Assembly (NCBI GenBank): GCA_018267315.1
Contig: JAFDYS010000024.1
Location: forward strand, 1 to 64,000
Direction: 5' to 3'
DNA length: 64,000 nt
From: Bacteroidota bacterium
Lineage (GTDB): Bacteria > Bacteroidota > Bacteroidia > Chitinophagales > UBA10324
Below are positions 1 to 9,609 of this stretch, one piece after another (within the stretch, counting starts at the first letter, position 1; each line of letters opens with the position of its first letter). The translations under genes and the position numbers were made by a program. The notes under the pieces were generated by a model, which saw only the letters and a list, made by a program, of their open reading frames with translations, was not told the origin of the DNA and did not search any database.

Positions 1-3000
1 ATGCAGCAGTTTCCTCCATCAGTGCTACTTCCTGCGACAGTTACACGCTGCCTTGGGGTGCAAGTGTTTCCGCTTCGGGTGATTACTCACACACCTATGC
101 GACTGTGAATGGTTGCGACAGTGTGGTGACGGCTCATGTGACTATTAATCATGCAGCGGTTTCGTCCATTAGCGCTACTTCATGTGACAACTATACATTG
201 CCCTGGGGAGCTACAGTGGCTGCTTCGGGTGACTATTCACATACCTATGCTACCGTGAACGGTTGCGACAGTGTGGTGACAGCTCATGTGACTATTAATG
301 CTTCACCTGTTGCAAGTGCGACAAACAATTCACCGGCGTGTGAAGGAAGCACTCTCTCGCTTAGCGCCAGTGGTGGAACTTCATATTCCTGGACAGGTCC
401 GAATGGATTTACCTCAACAAGTGCGAACCCTCAGGTAACAAGCGCGAGTTCTTTAAATAGCGGAACCTACACTGTTGCCGTGACTAATTCTTCCGGCTGC
501 ATAGGTACAGCAACCACTAGTGTTAATATTAATGCAGCCCCTATTGTAACTGTTTCAAGCAACAGTCCGATTTGTTCCGGAGGGTCCTCAAATTGTTCGG
601 GATTCAGAACCCAAACTCAGGGAGGATGGGGAGCACCAGCTAATGGGAATAACCCCGCAGCATATCTTGAAGCAAACTATACTGCTGCCTTTCCAAACGG
701 ACTTACAATTGGGTGCGGTGCCAATACATTAAAACTTACCTCAGCTTCAGCAATTGAAGATTTCCTTCCTTCTGGCAGTACCGCATCAACATTGCCAGCA
801 GGTAATATGGTTGATCCGGGAAGTAATTACAATAATGTTCTTGCTGCTCAGCTTGTTGCCGCAGTATTGAATATTGGTTTCGATCAGTATGACGCCAATT
901 TTAGCTCCAATAGCATCTACACGAAGAATCTTCTGGTGAATTCCGGAAATTTTGCCGGCTGGACAGTCGAACAACTAATTACCGAAGCCAACAATGCTAT
1001 TGGAGGATGCAGTTCGTCCTACTCTCTCACAGATTTGAACAATGCACTCGATGCATTCAACAATAACTATGACAACGGCTCACAGAATATGGGCAATTTC
1101 ATTTGCCAGCAGAGCAGTCAGCAACTTCTTTTGTCGGCTACTTCATCGGGCATAAATGATGTTTATTCCTGGAGTGGCCCGAACAGTTTTACCTCTTCAT
1201 TGCAGAATCCGTCAATCAATAATGTAACTAATGCTGTAGCCGGAACTTATGCGGTAACTGTGACAAACTCAGCAGGATGTTCAACCAGTGCATCCACAAC
1301 AATCAGTGTGAACACATTACCTTCTGTTTCTGCAACTGGCGGCGATGTCTGTACCGGAAGTACGTTGAACCTGACTGCATCAGGCGGTACCAGTTACTCC
1401 TGGAATGGGCCGAATGGCTTCACGTCTTCCTCGCAAAATCCGAGTATCAGTAATGTTACCTCTGCGGCGTCTGGAACCTACACAGTTACTGCAACCAATT
1501 CAGCAGGATGCTCCTCGACAGTGACTGTTTCAGTTACCGTAAAATCATTGCCGACCGCAGTGGCAACAGGAGGTAACGTTTGTACAGGCAGCACGCTTAA
1601 CCTTTCTGCATCAGGTGGTACCAGTTACACTTGGATTGGTCCAAACGGATTCACTTCCACTCTGCAAAACCCAAGTATCAGTAATGTGAATTCATCTGCA
1701 TCCGGTACGTATACACTGACAGCCACGAATAATGGATGTTCAGCCACCACTACGGCAACAGTTAGCGTAAATGCAAACCCAACAGCCAGTGCAGCTGGTG
1801 GTACCATTTGCGCCGGCAGCACGCTGAATCTGACCGCATCAGGAGGTTCAAGCTATTCATGGGCAGGACCGAATGGTTTCACTTCTGCTTTGCAGAATCC
1901 GAGTATTAGCAATGCGACAACAGCAGCATCCGGCAATTACACTGTTACCGTGATCAATGCGGCAGGTTGCACAAACTCCGCCTCTGCTTCGGCAACCGTG
2001 AATGCTCAGCCGACAGTTACAACTTCCGCAGGCAGTGTATGCGCTGGCAGTACGCTGAATCTGACTTCCTCTGGCGGCACGACCTATTCATGGACAGGAC
2101 CAAACGGATTCACTTCTGCCTTGCAGAACCCAAGCATCAGTAATGCAACCACAGCAGCTACAGGCACCTATACCGTTACCGTCACGAATGCAGCAGGGTG
2201 TTCAAAGACAGGCACCGCCACTGCAACAGTGAGTGTTCAACCAACCGTTTCGGCGAATGGTGGTACCGTTTGTACAGGCAGCACACTGAATCTGACTTCA
2301 TCTGGCGGCACGACCTATTCTTGGGCAGGCCCGAACGGATTCACTTCTGCCTTGCAGAACCCAAGCATCAGTAATGCAACCACAGCAGCCACAGGCACCT
2401 ACACTGTAACCGTAACTAATGCATCAGGTTGCTCCAAAACGGGAACAGCCGCTGCTACCATCAATGCGGCTCCTTCTGTGACCATAACAGGAACCAACGC
2501 CATATGCTCAGGCACGTCCACCACATTCGACGCCGGGGCCGGTTTCAGTTCTTACCTGTGGTCAACAGGTGCAACCACACGTACTGTAAACCTAACAACG
2601 GCTGGAACCTATACTGTGACCGTAACAAATGCAAGCGCCTGCACGGCAAATGCAACAAGAAGTCTCACGGTCAGCAGTCTGCCAGCCGCACCCACGGTGA
2701 GTGTCGTCAACAACTGTAATGGGACATCAACACTCACAGCGAGTGGTGTAACCGGCACGCTTGCCTGGAGCAATGGAGGCAGTGATAACCCGCACATTGT
2801 TTCCGCAGCCGGATCATACACAGTAACTCAATCAGTGAGTGGTTGCACCAGCAATGCCAGCACAGCAGTGACAGCGGCGCCCAAGACAGCGCCGGCAGCA
2901 CCCACTCTTTCAGGGGTGAATAGCTGTGGCGGCACATCCACCCTCACCGTCTCCAATTATACTGGAACACTTGCGTGGAGCGATGGTGGAAGCGGTAACC

Positions 3001-4379
3001 CGCGCGTAGTGACCACATCAGGAACATACACCGTAACACAAACAGTGAACGGATGTACAAGCCCGGCCAGTACCTCAGTCACTTCGGCTCCGAAAGTCAG
3101 TCCATCCTGCAGCATAACCACCAGCGCCAGTTGCGCTCTGGGCGGTGCACAGAACACTTACAACGCTCCGGCCGGTATGGATTCCTACACGTGGTCAGTA
3201 ACCGGTTGCGGTTCGAGCATCTCGGGATCGAAATACACTTCATCAGTCAAGATTAATTCTTCGAATATGAACGGCACATATACTGTTTCGCTCACGGTTA
3301 CAGATAATGGTTGTACCAGCACCTGTAGTAAGACCGTTACTGTTAAGAAGAGTAAAGACGTCTGCCAGTATTCATGCCTTTATACCACGGGCTCAGGTTA
3401 CCATCCCACAGTATCCAAGTCTCCAATCTGTGCTGAATTCAAAGTATATGATCTGAATACCTGCGGAGGACCCAATGGACGCCAGGATGATTACAATAAT
3501 ATCTGGAATTCTTCGAACGGACAACTGAACAATTGCACTGTCAGTGATCCGGTACTCGTCAACTACGGAGGTGGCCCATGCTACCGGTACACGCTCACCG
3601 TTCCTGATGATCAGAAGTGCCTGATACTCGGAAAATCAACCGTGTCATCCAACTATTACCAGGGAGGATCATGCGATGTGTACACCGGAAACAAGGTAAA
3701 TGATGATAATGATGATATTGACCCCTGCACGAACAACGTCCGCAAATTCAATTGTGTGCTGAAGGATTACAATAGCAAATGCCGCGAAGGATCAACGATG
3801 ATTCAGTACGGTTCGGAGCTGCTGATTATGTCACCTGCCGCTCTGGAATTCACTGACTCAACGGAAAATCTTCCGATCATCTATGAATCTGTGGAAGGTG
3901 TGTGGACGGCCGAAGTGTCACCAACCCCTCCGGAAGGATTCTATGCATTGCCCGATTCATCACTGACAACGACCGTTTCCGACAGTGTGGTGGATGCACT
4001 TCAATTTACCATTGTTGATACCGGAAGTGTGTGGACGTACACCGAGTTGCTCCATAAACTTCATCACAATGGCGCTGATCGCGTTACTTACTCCAATCCG
4101 CTTATGATTAACAAACGGTCAAACAAATTGGTGGACATGAACATATATCCGAACCCAACGACCGGCCGGGTCACTATCGCCCTGCCACAGTTTGAGGGTA
4201 AGGCAAGAGTATTTGTTCACGACATCAATGGTCAAAAAGTGATGGAGCAAAAAATCAACATTGTCGGCGGTGCCACCACATCAATAGATCTCACATCGCT
4301 GCCTGCAGGTATTTACCTGATCGCGGTTGAAAACGATTCCGGTCGTGTTTCGGCCAAGTTGATCAAGGAGCAAGAATAG
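1..4379 (+). CDS. Repeat-built T9SS-secreted adhesin-like protein, 5' truncated by window edge
   Basis: The frame is open from base 3, so the true start lies outside the window; the visible part is about 1458 residues. It starts with two near-identical 50-residue repeats (bases 3-302; motifs SCDxYTLPWG and NGCDSVV), followed by Ig-like modules of about 77 residues marked by a Ser/Tyr-Trp-x-Gly-Pro-Asn-Gly-Phe strand and a GTYTVTVTN strand. Later come two shorter modules (about 2680-3090), a PKD-like module (about 3100-3350), a Cys-rich region, and a type A T9SS sorting domain at the C-terminus (NIYPNPTTGRV, LPAGIYLI). One Ig module is interrupted by an extra domain of about 180 residues (about 579-1128). 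Known for the architecture: outer-membrane export through T9SS and surface attachment or release. Inference: adhesion or matrix role; no catalytic motif is seen. A strong terminator follows the stop. Confidence 0.9.
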   Translation, partial: AAVSSISATSCDSYTLPWGASVSASGDYSHTYATVNGCDSVVTAHVTINHAAVSSISATSCDNYTLPWGATVAASGDYSHTYATVNGCDSVVTAHVTINASPVASATNNSPACEGSTLSLSASGGTSYSWTGPNGFTSTSANPQVTSASSLNSGTYTVAVTNSSGCIGTATTSVNINAAPIVTVSSNSPICSGGSSNCSGFRTQTQGGWGAPANGNNPAAYLEANYTAAFPNGLTIGCGANTLKLTSASAIEDFLPSGSTASTLPAGNMVDPGSNYNNVLAAQLVAAVLNIGFDQYDANFSSNSIYTKNLLVNSGNFAGWTVEQLITEANNAIGGCSSSYSLTDLNNALDAFNNNYDNGSQNMGNFICQQSSQQLLLSATSSGINDVYSWSGPNSFTSSLQNPSINNVTNAVAGTYAVTVTNSAGCSTSASTTISVNTLPSVSATGGDVCTGSTLNLTASGGTSYSWNGPNGFTSSSQNPSISNVTSAASGTYTVTATNSAGCSSTVTVSVTVKSLPTAVATGGNVCTGSTLNLSASGGTSYTWIGPNGFTSTLQNPSISNVNSSASGTYTLTATNNGCSATTTATVSVNANPTASAAGGTICAGSTLNLTASGGSSYSWAGPNGFTSALQNPSISNATTAASGNYTVTVINAAGCTNSASASATVNAQPTVTTSAGSVCAGSTLNLTSSGGTTYSWTGPNGFTSALQNPSISNATTAATGTYTVTVTNAAGCSKTGTATATVSVQPTVSANGGTVCTGSTLNLTSSGGTTYSWAGPNGFTSALQNPSISNATTAATGTYTVTVTNASGCSKTGTAAATINAAPSVTITGTNAICSGTSTTFDAGAGFSSYLWSTGATTRTVNLTTAGTYTVTVTNASACTANATRSLTVSSLPAAPTVSVVNNCNGTSTLTASGVTGTLAWSNGGSDNPHIVSAAGSYTVTQSVSGCTSNASTAVTAAPKTAPAAPTLSGVNSCGGTSTLTVSNYTGTLAWSDGGSGNPRVVTTSGTYTVTQTVNGCTSPASTSVTSAPKVSPSCSITTSASCALGGAQNTYNAPAGMDSYTWSVTGCGSSISGSKYTSSVKINSSNMNGTYTVSLTVTDNGCTSTCSKTVTVKKSKDVCQYSCLYTTGSGYHPTVSKSPICAEFKVYDLNTCGGPNGRQDDYNNIWNSSNGQLNNCTVSDPVLVNYGGGPCYRYTLTVPDDQKCLILGKSTVSSNYYQGGSCDVYTGNKVNDDNDDIDPCTNNVRKFNCVLKDYNSKCREGSTMIQYGSELLIMSPAALEFTDSTENLPIIYESVEGVWTAEVSPTPPEGFYALPDSSLTTTVSDSVVDALQFTIVDTGSVWTYTELLHKLHHNGADRVTYSNPLMINKRSNKLVDMNIYPNPTTGRVTIALPQFEGKARVFVHDINGQKVMEQKINIVGGATTSIDLTSLPAGIYLIAVENDSGRVSAKLIKEQE
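3..302 (+). repeat. Two tandem 150-bp coding repeats
   Basis: The copies begin at bases 3 and 153, exactly 150 bp (50 codons) apart, and differ at only a few positions. More copies probably lie left of the window. Such near-identical coding repeats can recombine and change copy number. Confidence 0.9.
1317..2468 (+). repeat. Five tandem Ig-like coding modules, 231-bp period
   Basis: Modules begin at 1317, 1548, 1776, 2007 and 2238, so the periods are 231, 228, 231, 231 and 231 bp (the last runs to 2468). The copies from 1776 onward share long near-identical DNA stretches around the Gly-Pro-Asn-Gly-Phe-Thr-Ser codons, pointing to recent duplication or gene conversion. Confidence 0.9.
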
Positions 4380-4417
4380 CAGGCGGAATCCTGCCCCGAT
4401 CAACCGATGATGAAGTA

Positions 4418-4458
4418 AAACGAGCCGTCCCTGCATCACAGGGGCGGCTCGTTTTTTT
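4418..4458 (+). terminator. Rho-independent terminator after the adhesin gene
   Basis: ACGAGCCG and CCCTG pair with CAGGG and CGGCTCGT around a short CATCA loop (one mismatch or bulge), followed by seven T. It lies about 40 bases after the stop at 4379. Confidence 0.9.
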
Positions 4459-4597
4459 CTACGCATTTCTGTAAGAATGACAGAATGAACGGTACGGTGG
4501 CGGGTTTCATTACCATACAATTGTTACCGGAAGCCGTAACACTGTGCCTGTCATTTCCGTACGAGTAAGTCTCTCAATTCATATTTCAGTTTATTCA

Positions 4598-6559
4598 ATG
4601 CTATCTTATTTGAGAGTATTTATCCTTTTTGTCTTCGCCGCCATCCTGTTAAGCAATTATGCATCAGGGCAGCGCGCAACCAATTCCATCCTGTCAAACT
4701 TCGGGCGGGTTTCCTGTGATTCTACTTTGTGGGGCTCCGATCTTACACTCGTACAAGATCCTCAGGGATCGGATCCGGATTTCTTTCTTCAGTGCGGGAT
4801 TACTGATCATATTGATAACGTCATTTCGAAATTCATTTCATACAACGGCACAAAAAACCAGTTGTACATAAATGATATCAGCGATTACACAAACAGCAAT
4901 ATTTACATTCTGGATATCGGCCTTCCTTCCAATGTGGTTTGCCCGGAATTAACGACTCCTGATTATACCATTGATGGGGTCGTTCTCAGTCAGTTTGAGT
5001 TTGATATGGATGGTGATCTGTATGCCCTCAGCAATTATGATACTTATACCGGTACTGCCAGCATTGGTGCATATGATGATACCACCGGTCAATTGATCAC
5101 GGGAACAGACAAGACTCTTTACTTTCCCATGGATCACCTGCCTAGTGACGTAGCCAATGGCGACCTTGTTATTATTCCTAACGGAAGAATGTTCTGTGTT
5201 TTTGGCTACGACACATCAAAGGTTTTTGAAATAACCAACTACTCGAAAGAAGAAACCGGTGATGCATTCGCAAATTTCATCGGCAGTCCAACGCAGGTTT
5301 GCTTTGCCATTGCTTTCATTAACGGGCACCTGGTGATGGGAGGAACCGATTTATATGGATACTGCTACAACTTTGATTATGACATTGCCAATGCCTCCCT
5401 GGGAAATGAGCAAAACAGTCCGCTGAACATCATGCCCATTGACTACACTTCCTTTTCACCCAGTGTGGCCGTGGGAATGAAACTAGTGGGATCAGTTCAG
5501 GTGGATGCCACGCATTACGACCTGACATACCATATATACCTTAAGAACCTCGGCAATGTAAGATTGGGGAACGTGGCACTGAAGGACGACCTGGAAGGAG
5601 TGTTTGGCGCCGGACATATTTCAAACGTGTCCACCTCATTTATTTCCAATGGCGGCGGACTGGAGTTAAACAGCGGTTACAACGGAGCAGGCAACATCAA
5701 TATTCTTCGAACCGGTTTGCCCTTCCAGTCATTAGGAAATTATCCGAGTGATACTTCCAGTTCACTCATTGAATTGAATGTGACCGTGTCGGATCCGGTA
5801 TATGATTCCATCTATTATAACTCTGCGCAGTTTTCAGGTAAAGTGGGGCGCGATTCCACCCTGCTCACACTGCTGGACTCATCCAATAATTATTCGGTCT
5901 TCTTTGCCAACTGGAATGAAACCATTGATCCCAATAACAACAATGTGGCTGATGATCCCGGCGAAGGAACTCCCACACCCTGGATAGTGAGCCAGGTGCT
6001 TCCCATTGAACTCACCAACTTCACGGTGAAACCGGAAAACGGAACTGTGTTACTTGACTGGACCACCGATGCCGAACAGGACATCCGGTATTTCGTAGTG
6101 GAGCGATCACTGGATGCCACGCGGTTTGACAGCGTAGGCCGGGTAACGGGCTCAGGCACTTCTGTACTGAGCAGCAACTATTCCTACTCTGATTTAAATC
6201 CGCCGCATCGCACACTCTATTACCGCCTGCGTTTTGTGAATGGAAACGGATCGTTCGGGATTTCTGAAGTGAGAGCCGTGGACCTGATGAGTGCTGATAA
6301 CACGCAACCCATTTCATCCCACATTTACCCCAACCCGATCAAGGATTATGTGGTGATTGAACGATCTGCCGCCAGCAGCGATATGGTTTATGTTGAAATG
6401 AAAAATGTGTTGGGTACCACCGTATATGAATATTCATATTCGGGCAGCTCCATTAGGCAGAAAGTGTCACTTCCTCCCCTGTCAACAGGTCACTATTACA
6501 TCAACATTTATAACTCAGGCGGTTCGAGCGAAGTAAAAAAGTTGTTCATCAGGAACTGA
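4598..6559 (+). CDS. T9SS-secreted protein with propeller-like, DUF11-like and FN3-like regions
   Basis: 653 residues from the ATG at 4598, which opens a good signal peptide (MLSYLRVFILFVFAAILLSN); an in-frame GTG at 4544 only adds an unlikely leader. About residues 30-290 look like a beta-propeller or WD-like fold without a clear family. About 300-470 resemble a DUF11/CARDB-type beta-sandwich ending in an Asp/Asn-rich stretch. About 480-580 are FN3-like, beginning with the LPIELTNF phrase common in Bacteroidota secreted proteins. The last 80 residues form a type A T9SS sorting domain (HIYPNPIKDYVVI). The substrate or partner is unknown. Probably a single-gene unit. Confidence 0.85.
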   Translation: MLSYLRVFILFVFAAILLSNYASGQRATNSILSNFGRVSCDSTLWGSDLTLVQDPQGSDPDFFLQCGITDHIDNVISKFISYNGTKNQLYINDISDYTNSNIYILDIGLPSNVVCPELTTPDYTIDGVVLSQFEFDMDGDLYALSNYDTYTGTASIGAYDDTTGQLITGTDKTLYFPMDHLPSDVANGDLVIIPNGRMFCVFGYDTSKVFEITNYSKEETGDAFANFIGSPTQVCFAIAFINGHLVMGGTDLYGYCYNFDYDIANASLGNEQNSPLNIMPIDYTSFSPSVAVGMKLVGSVQVDATHYDLTYHIYLKNLGNVRLGNVALKDDLEGVFGAGHISNVSTSFISNGGGLELNSGYNGAGNINILRTGLPFQSLGNYPSDTSSSLIELNVTVSDPVYDSIYYNSAQFSGKVGRDSTLLTLLDSSNNYSVFFANWNETIDPNNNNVADDPGEGTPTPWIVSQVLPIELTNFTVKPENGTVLLDWTTDAEQDIRYFVVERSLDATRFDSVGRVTGSGTSVLSSNYSYSDLNPPHRTLYYRLRFVNGNGSFGISEVRAVDLMSADNTQPISSHIYPNPIKDYVVIERSAASSDMVYVEMKNVLGTTVYEYSYSGSSIRQKVSLPPLSTGHYYINIYNSGGSSEVKKLFIRN

Positions 6560-6670
6560 TCTGAAATTCACTCAGCTCAGTTCGGAAACCAGCCCGTCTC
6601 CTTTCCCCGTGGTTGCCGTTTTCCTTTTTCTATCTTTCCACTCCGCGCCTGAGCCGCGCGCTGAACCAAC

Positions 6671-7999
6671 ATGATCCGGCCCAACCTGCGCTTCTTTGAC
6701 CTGACCATGATCGTTGTGAGCATGGTAATTGGTATTGGAATTTTCCGCAACCCTTCTATCATTGCCCGGCATGCCGGAAGTGAAACGATATTTTACTCGG
6801 CATGGATTATTGGGGGACTCATCAGCATTTTCGGAGCACTCACTTTTGCCGAGATCGGCGCCCGGCTGCCGCTCATCGGAGGATTCTATAAGACCTACTC
6901 ATTCTGTTATCCGCCGGCGCTGGCATTTACACTTATCTGGGGATATCTCACGGTGGATGCAGCAGCATGTTCGGCTGTTACCTATGCCGGCGCACAATAC
7001 ATCGCGCCGATTGTGATGCCCGCATCCTGGCAGGATGAATCAGGAAGGCGGATTCTTTTCTTTGTTATGATAGCGGTGCTCTTCACACTCAACTTCCTCG
7101 GCATACGCGTGGGCAAGCATACACAGAATCTGCTGAGCAGTATCAAGATCATTCTCATTCTCATTTTTTGCGGCGCGATTTTCTTTTTAAAACCGGATGG
7201 TGATGCGGCATCCCTGCCCGTTATTACCTCCCATCCCAACCTGTTCCTTTCGCTGGGTGCTGCGCTTATTGCAGTTTTCTTTTCATTTGGCGGGTATCAA
7301 AACACGGTGAACTTCGGAGCTGAAGTTCACAAGCCACAGCATATCACGCGCGCGATTATTGCCGGTATGCTGATCGTGCTGATTCTTTATCTCGCTATCA
7401 ATTTCGTGTACGTGCAAACGCTCGGCTTTGCGCGGGTGCAGCGCTCGGAACTGATTGCCGCGGATCTATCTGCCGGATTATTCGGTTCGTATGGCAGCAC
7501 CATAGCTTCCGTGGCCATTTTTATTTCAATCCTCGGCTGGCTGAATGCTTCCCTGCTTTTCAATCCGCGGGTTTTATATGCCATGGCTGAAGAAGGTGTA
7601 CTGCCGCGCGTGTTTATGAGGATGAACGACAAGAAGCAAGTGCAGGAATTTTCACTGGCTTTTTTTACGCTGATGATCGTAGTGTTTTTTCTTGCTTTGG
7701 AAAATTATGACAACCTGCTCTATTACGTCATGTTCAATGATACGATTGTACTGGCAGCCGCGGCCTTCTGTATTTTTCTGCTCCGCAAAAAACAGCAGTC
7801 CGCGTCATACACCGGTTACCGGCTTCATGGCTATCCGCTGCTTCCCGCAGTTTTTATTCTCACACTTCTCATCGTTACGCTGAATGTGGCACTGACTGAT
7901 CCGCGAAATGCGCTCTTCGGATTTATAGTGCTTATTGCGGGCTTCCCTATTTACTACCTCGCAGGCAGGAGAGCACAAAAGAATCGGCAAACTCCTTAA
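6671..7999 (+). CDS. APC-superfamily amino acid permease
   Basis: 442 residues from an ATG, hydrophobic throughout with about 12 predicted membrane segments. The N-terminus carries the APC signature (MVIGIGIFRNPSIIARHAGS), where the Gly-rich broken helix binds the substrate's alpha-amino and carboxyl groups, followed by the conserved ALTFAEIGARLP stretch. Length and order fit the LAT/SteT-like branch. Role: proton-coupled uptake or exchange of an amino acid at the inner membrane; the substrate cannot be told from sequence. It stands alone and converges with the minus-strand heme protein gene. Confidence 0.88.
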   Translation: MIRPNLRFFDLTMIVVSMVIGIGIFRNPSIIARHAGSETIFYSAWIIGGLISIFGALTFAEIGARLPLIGGFYKTYSFCYPPALAFTLIWGYLTVDAAACSAVTYAGAQYIAPIVMPASWQDESGRRILFFVMIAVLFTLNFLGIRVGKHTQNLLSSIKIILILIFCGAIFFLKPDGDAASLPVITSHPNLFLSLGAALIAVFFSFGGYQNTVNFGAEVHKPQHITRAIIAGMLIVLILYLAINFVYVQTLGFARVQRSELIAADLSAGLFGSYGSTIASVAIFISILGWLNASLLFNPRVLYAMAEEGVLPRVFMRMNDKKQVQEFSLAFFTLMIVVFFLALENYDNLLYYVMFNDTIVLAAAAFCIFLLRKKQQSASYTGYRLHGYPLLPAVFILTLLIVTLNVALTDPRNALFGFIVLIAGFPIYYLAGRRAQKNRQTP

Positions 8000-8050
8000 T
8001 GATCCGCAAACTGTTTTGAGGATTGGGGTAACCTGAATCTGCCGGCTATT

Positions 8051-8464
8051 TCATTTGTCAGGCCATACTGCGCCTTCATCAATCCAGTTACTGATAATGC
8101 TGATTTCATTTTCGCTGAGCACATGAGATGATGCTGATCTCATATTCATCCTCTTTCCTGAAATGATCTCCACCAATGCGCTTTGGTTGCTCTTCCCTGG
8201 AATAATGAGCGCGGCAGCACCTGACTTGAAATAACTCCCGCGCTGATCAGCCCGGAATCCTCCCAGTTGCTTTCTATCATTATGGCAGCGGAAACAGTTC
8301 TGCTCTAAAATCGGGTAAACATCTTCCCAGAAATTTACAGGTGTATACGTTGCCGCCACTTCATTTTCATTCCTCACCTCTTGTTCAGGAAGAACCGAAA
8401 TGGGCAGTATCATGAGTGTAACAACCGCAAGGAAGAACCATCCGCTCAATTGAATTGATTTCAT
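8051..8464 (-). CDS. Small exported c-type cytochrome-domain protein
   Basis: 137 residues with an N-terminal hydrophobic signal or anchor (about residues 7-25) and one heme-c motif, Cys-Phe-Arg-Cys-His, about 60 residues in. The arrangement (LEQNCFRCHND, then a Gly/Phe-rich stretch, a PGK-S motif, and the ending NWIDEGAVWPD) matches the planctomycete-type cytochrome C domain (PSCyt1), which usually sits at the N-terminus of larger proteins. Here it stands alone. Likely periplasmic; electron transfer is inferred only from the heme motif. Transcribed away from the gene at 8671. Confidence 0.8.
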   Translation of the reverse strand: MKSIQLSGWFFLAVVTLMILPISVLPEQEVRNENEVAATYTPVNFWEDVYPILEQNCFRCHNDRKQLGGFRADQRGSYFKSGAAALIIPGKSNQSALVEIISGKRMNMRSASSHVLSENEISIISNWIDEGAVWPDK

Positions 8465-8522
8465 GTCAGATATAATTCAGCATCCGCAAATTGAAATGGA
8501 AATTGACAACTACATTTCATAT

Positions 8523-8546
8523 TGCAATACCCAATGCAGTATTGCA
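8523..8546. repeat. Inverted repeat in a divergent intergenic region
   Basis: TGCAATAC (8523-8530) and GTATTGCA (8539-8546) form a perfect 8-bp inverted repeat around an 8-base spacer. It lies between the divergent genes at 8464 and 8671, a position that fits an operator. No T-tract follows. Confidence 0.6.
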
Positions 8547-8670
8547 TCTTGAGATACCGAAAATACGGACAAACCGGCGACTGAAGCCATGATATACGTT
8601 CAAAACTTTTTCAATTTTCAAAATCGGATTACTGGAATATGACTCATTTTGCTGCTTTAAAACAAAACCC

Positions 8671-9444
8671 TTGAAACCAACTTTCATTCTCACTCACGAA
8701 TCATGGGAACTGGTACTCTACCTCTTTGCTTCCATGATTGCCTGCATTCTGCTTGGCATTTTTATCGGCAGGAAATTCTATAAGGAATACGAAAAAGAAG
8801 GCACCGTACAGGGCGCGTTGTTTGCCATTCTGGGGTTGCTGCTGGCCTTCACTTTCAGTATGTCGTTGAGCCGGTATGACAAACGCATTGACATCATTAT
8901 TGAAGAGGCCAATGATATCGGTACGGCTGTGCTGCGTGCCGATTTGTATCCGCAAGCGGAACGTGAGCAATTCAGAAATGATTTCAGGAAATATGTGGAA
9001 GCCCGCATTGCTTATCTGGAAGCCGGAACGGATACTTCCAAAATCAGGCAATCCCTGAAAGACGCTGCTGTGGTTTCACAACTGCTCTGGGAGCGGGCCA
9101 CTCGCTTATCAAAAGATTCAGGCACCACTTCTGTGGCTTCCATGCAAATGATTCCGGCATTGAACAATATGTTTGATATCGCCAACACCCGCTGGTATAT
9201 GAATTGGGCTAAAGTTCCTGAACCGGTGCTGTACCTGTTGTATCTGCTCATCTGTATCTGTTCCTTTTATTCGGGTTACGTTCTTTCAAGCAAGAAAAAA
9301 ATTGACTGGATCAGCGTCCTCGGATTCTGTTTATTGGTTTGTGCCATTGTTCACCTGATCATTGACCTTGACCGGCCGCGCCGCGGCGCCATAACCCTGG
9401 AGGAGGTCAATGAGTCCATCGTGGAATTGAGAAAGATGTTTTAG
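8671..9444 (+). CDS. DUF4239 / bestrophin-like membrane protein
   Basis: 257 residues. Two hydrophobic segments at the N-terminus (about 14-32 and 48-66) and two at the C-terminus (about 187-205 and 214-232) flank a charged alpha-helical loop, as in the DUF4239 family, which is distantly related to bestrophin-like channels. Conserved-looking parts are GALFAILGLLLAFTFSMSLSR and the acidic DKRIDIIIEEANDIGTA helix. The start is a TTG at 8671; the nearby ATG at 8640 is out of frame and soon stops. Function is not established; ion conduction is only a family-level guess. Single gene. Confidence 0.75.
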   Translation: MKPTFILTHESWELVLYLFASMIACILLGIFIGRKFYKEYEKEGTVQGALFAILGLLLAFTFSMSLSRYDKRIDIIIEEANDIGTAVLRADLYPQAEREQFRNDFRKYVEARIAYLEAGTDTSKIRQSLKDAAVVSQLLWERATRLSKDSGTTSVASMQMIPALNNMFDIANTRWYMNWAKVPEPVLYLLYLLICICSFYSGYVLSSKKKIDWISVLGFCLLVCAIVHLIIDLDRPRRGAITLEEVNESIVELRKMF

Positions 9445-9482
9445 TCACCTCCTGTAACTGGTTCATGCATGCCATGATGATG

Positions 9483-9526
9483 TGATCAGGATCATGGGTT
9501 GTGTCTTAAATAAGTACTGAACATTG
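9483..9526 (+). promoter_or_regulatory. Candidate Fnr/Crp-type palindrome with weak -7 element
   Basis: TGATCAGGATCA (9483-9494) is a perfect TGAT-N4-ATCA palindrome. After 24 bases comes GAACATTG (9519-9526), a poor match (4 of 6) to TAnnTTTG. The same spacing occurs at better promoters in this window, but here the -7 is weak and the gene start (9610) is 80 bases on. Confidence 0.35.
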
Positions 9527-9609
9527 CATGTGACGCTTTGTTTATCTGCAATAACAGAGGCACTGAGTCGTCTCCTGTCACGAAACTCTGTTACCAAACG
9601 GAATCAAAT

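Noticed and set aside
9472..9497. Stem-loop CCATGAT/ATCATGG after the DUF4239 gene as a terminator
   Set aside because: The loop is 12 bases and no T-tract follows; the Fnr-like palindrome inside it is the better explanation.
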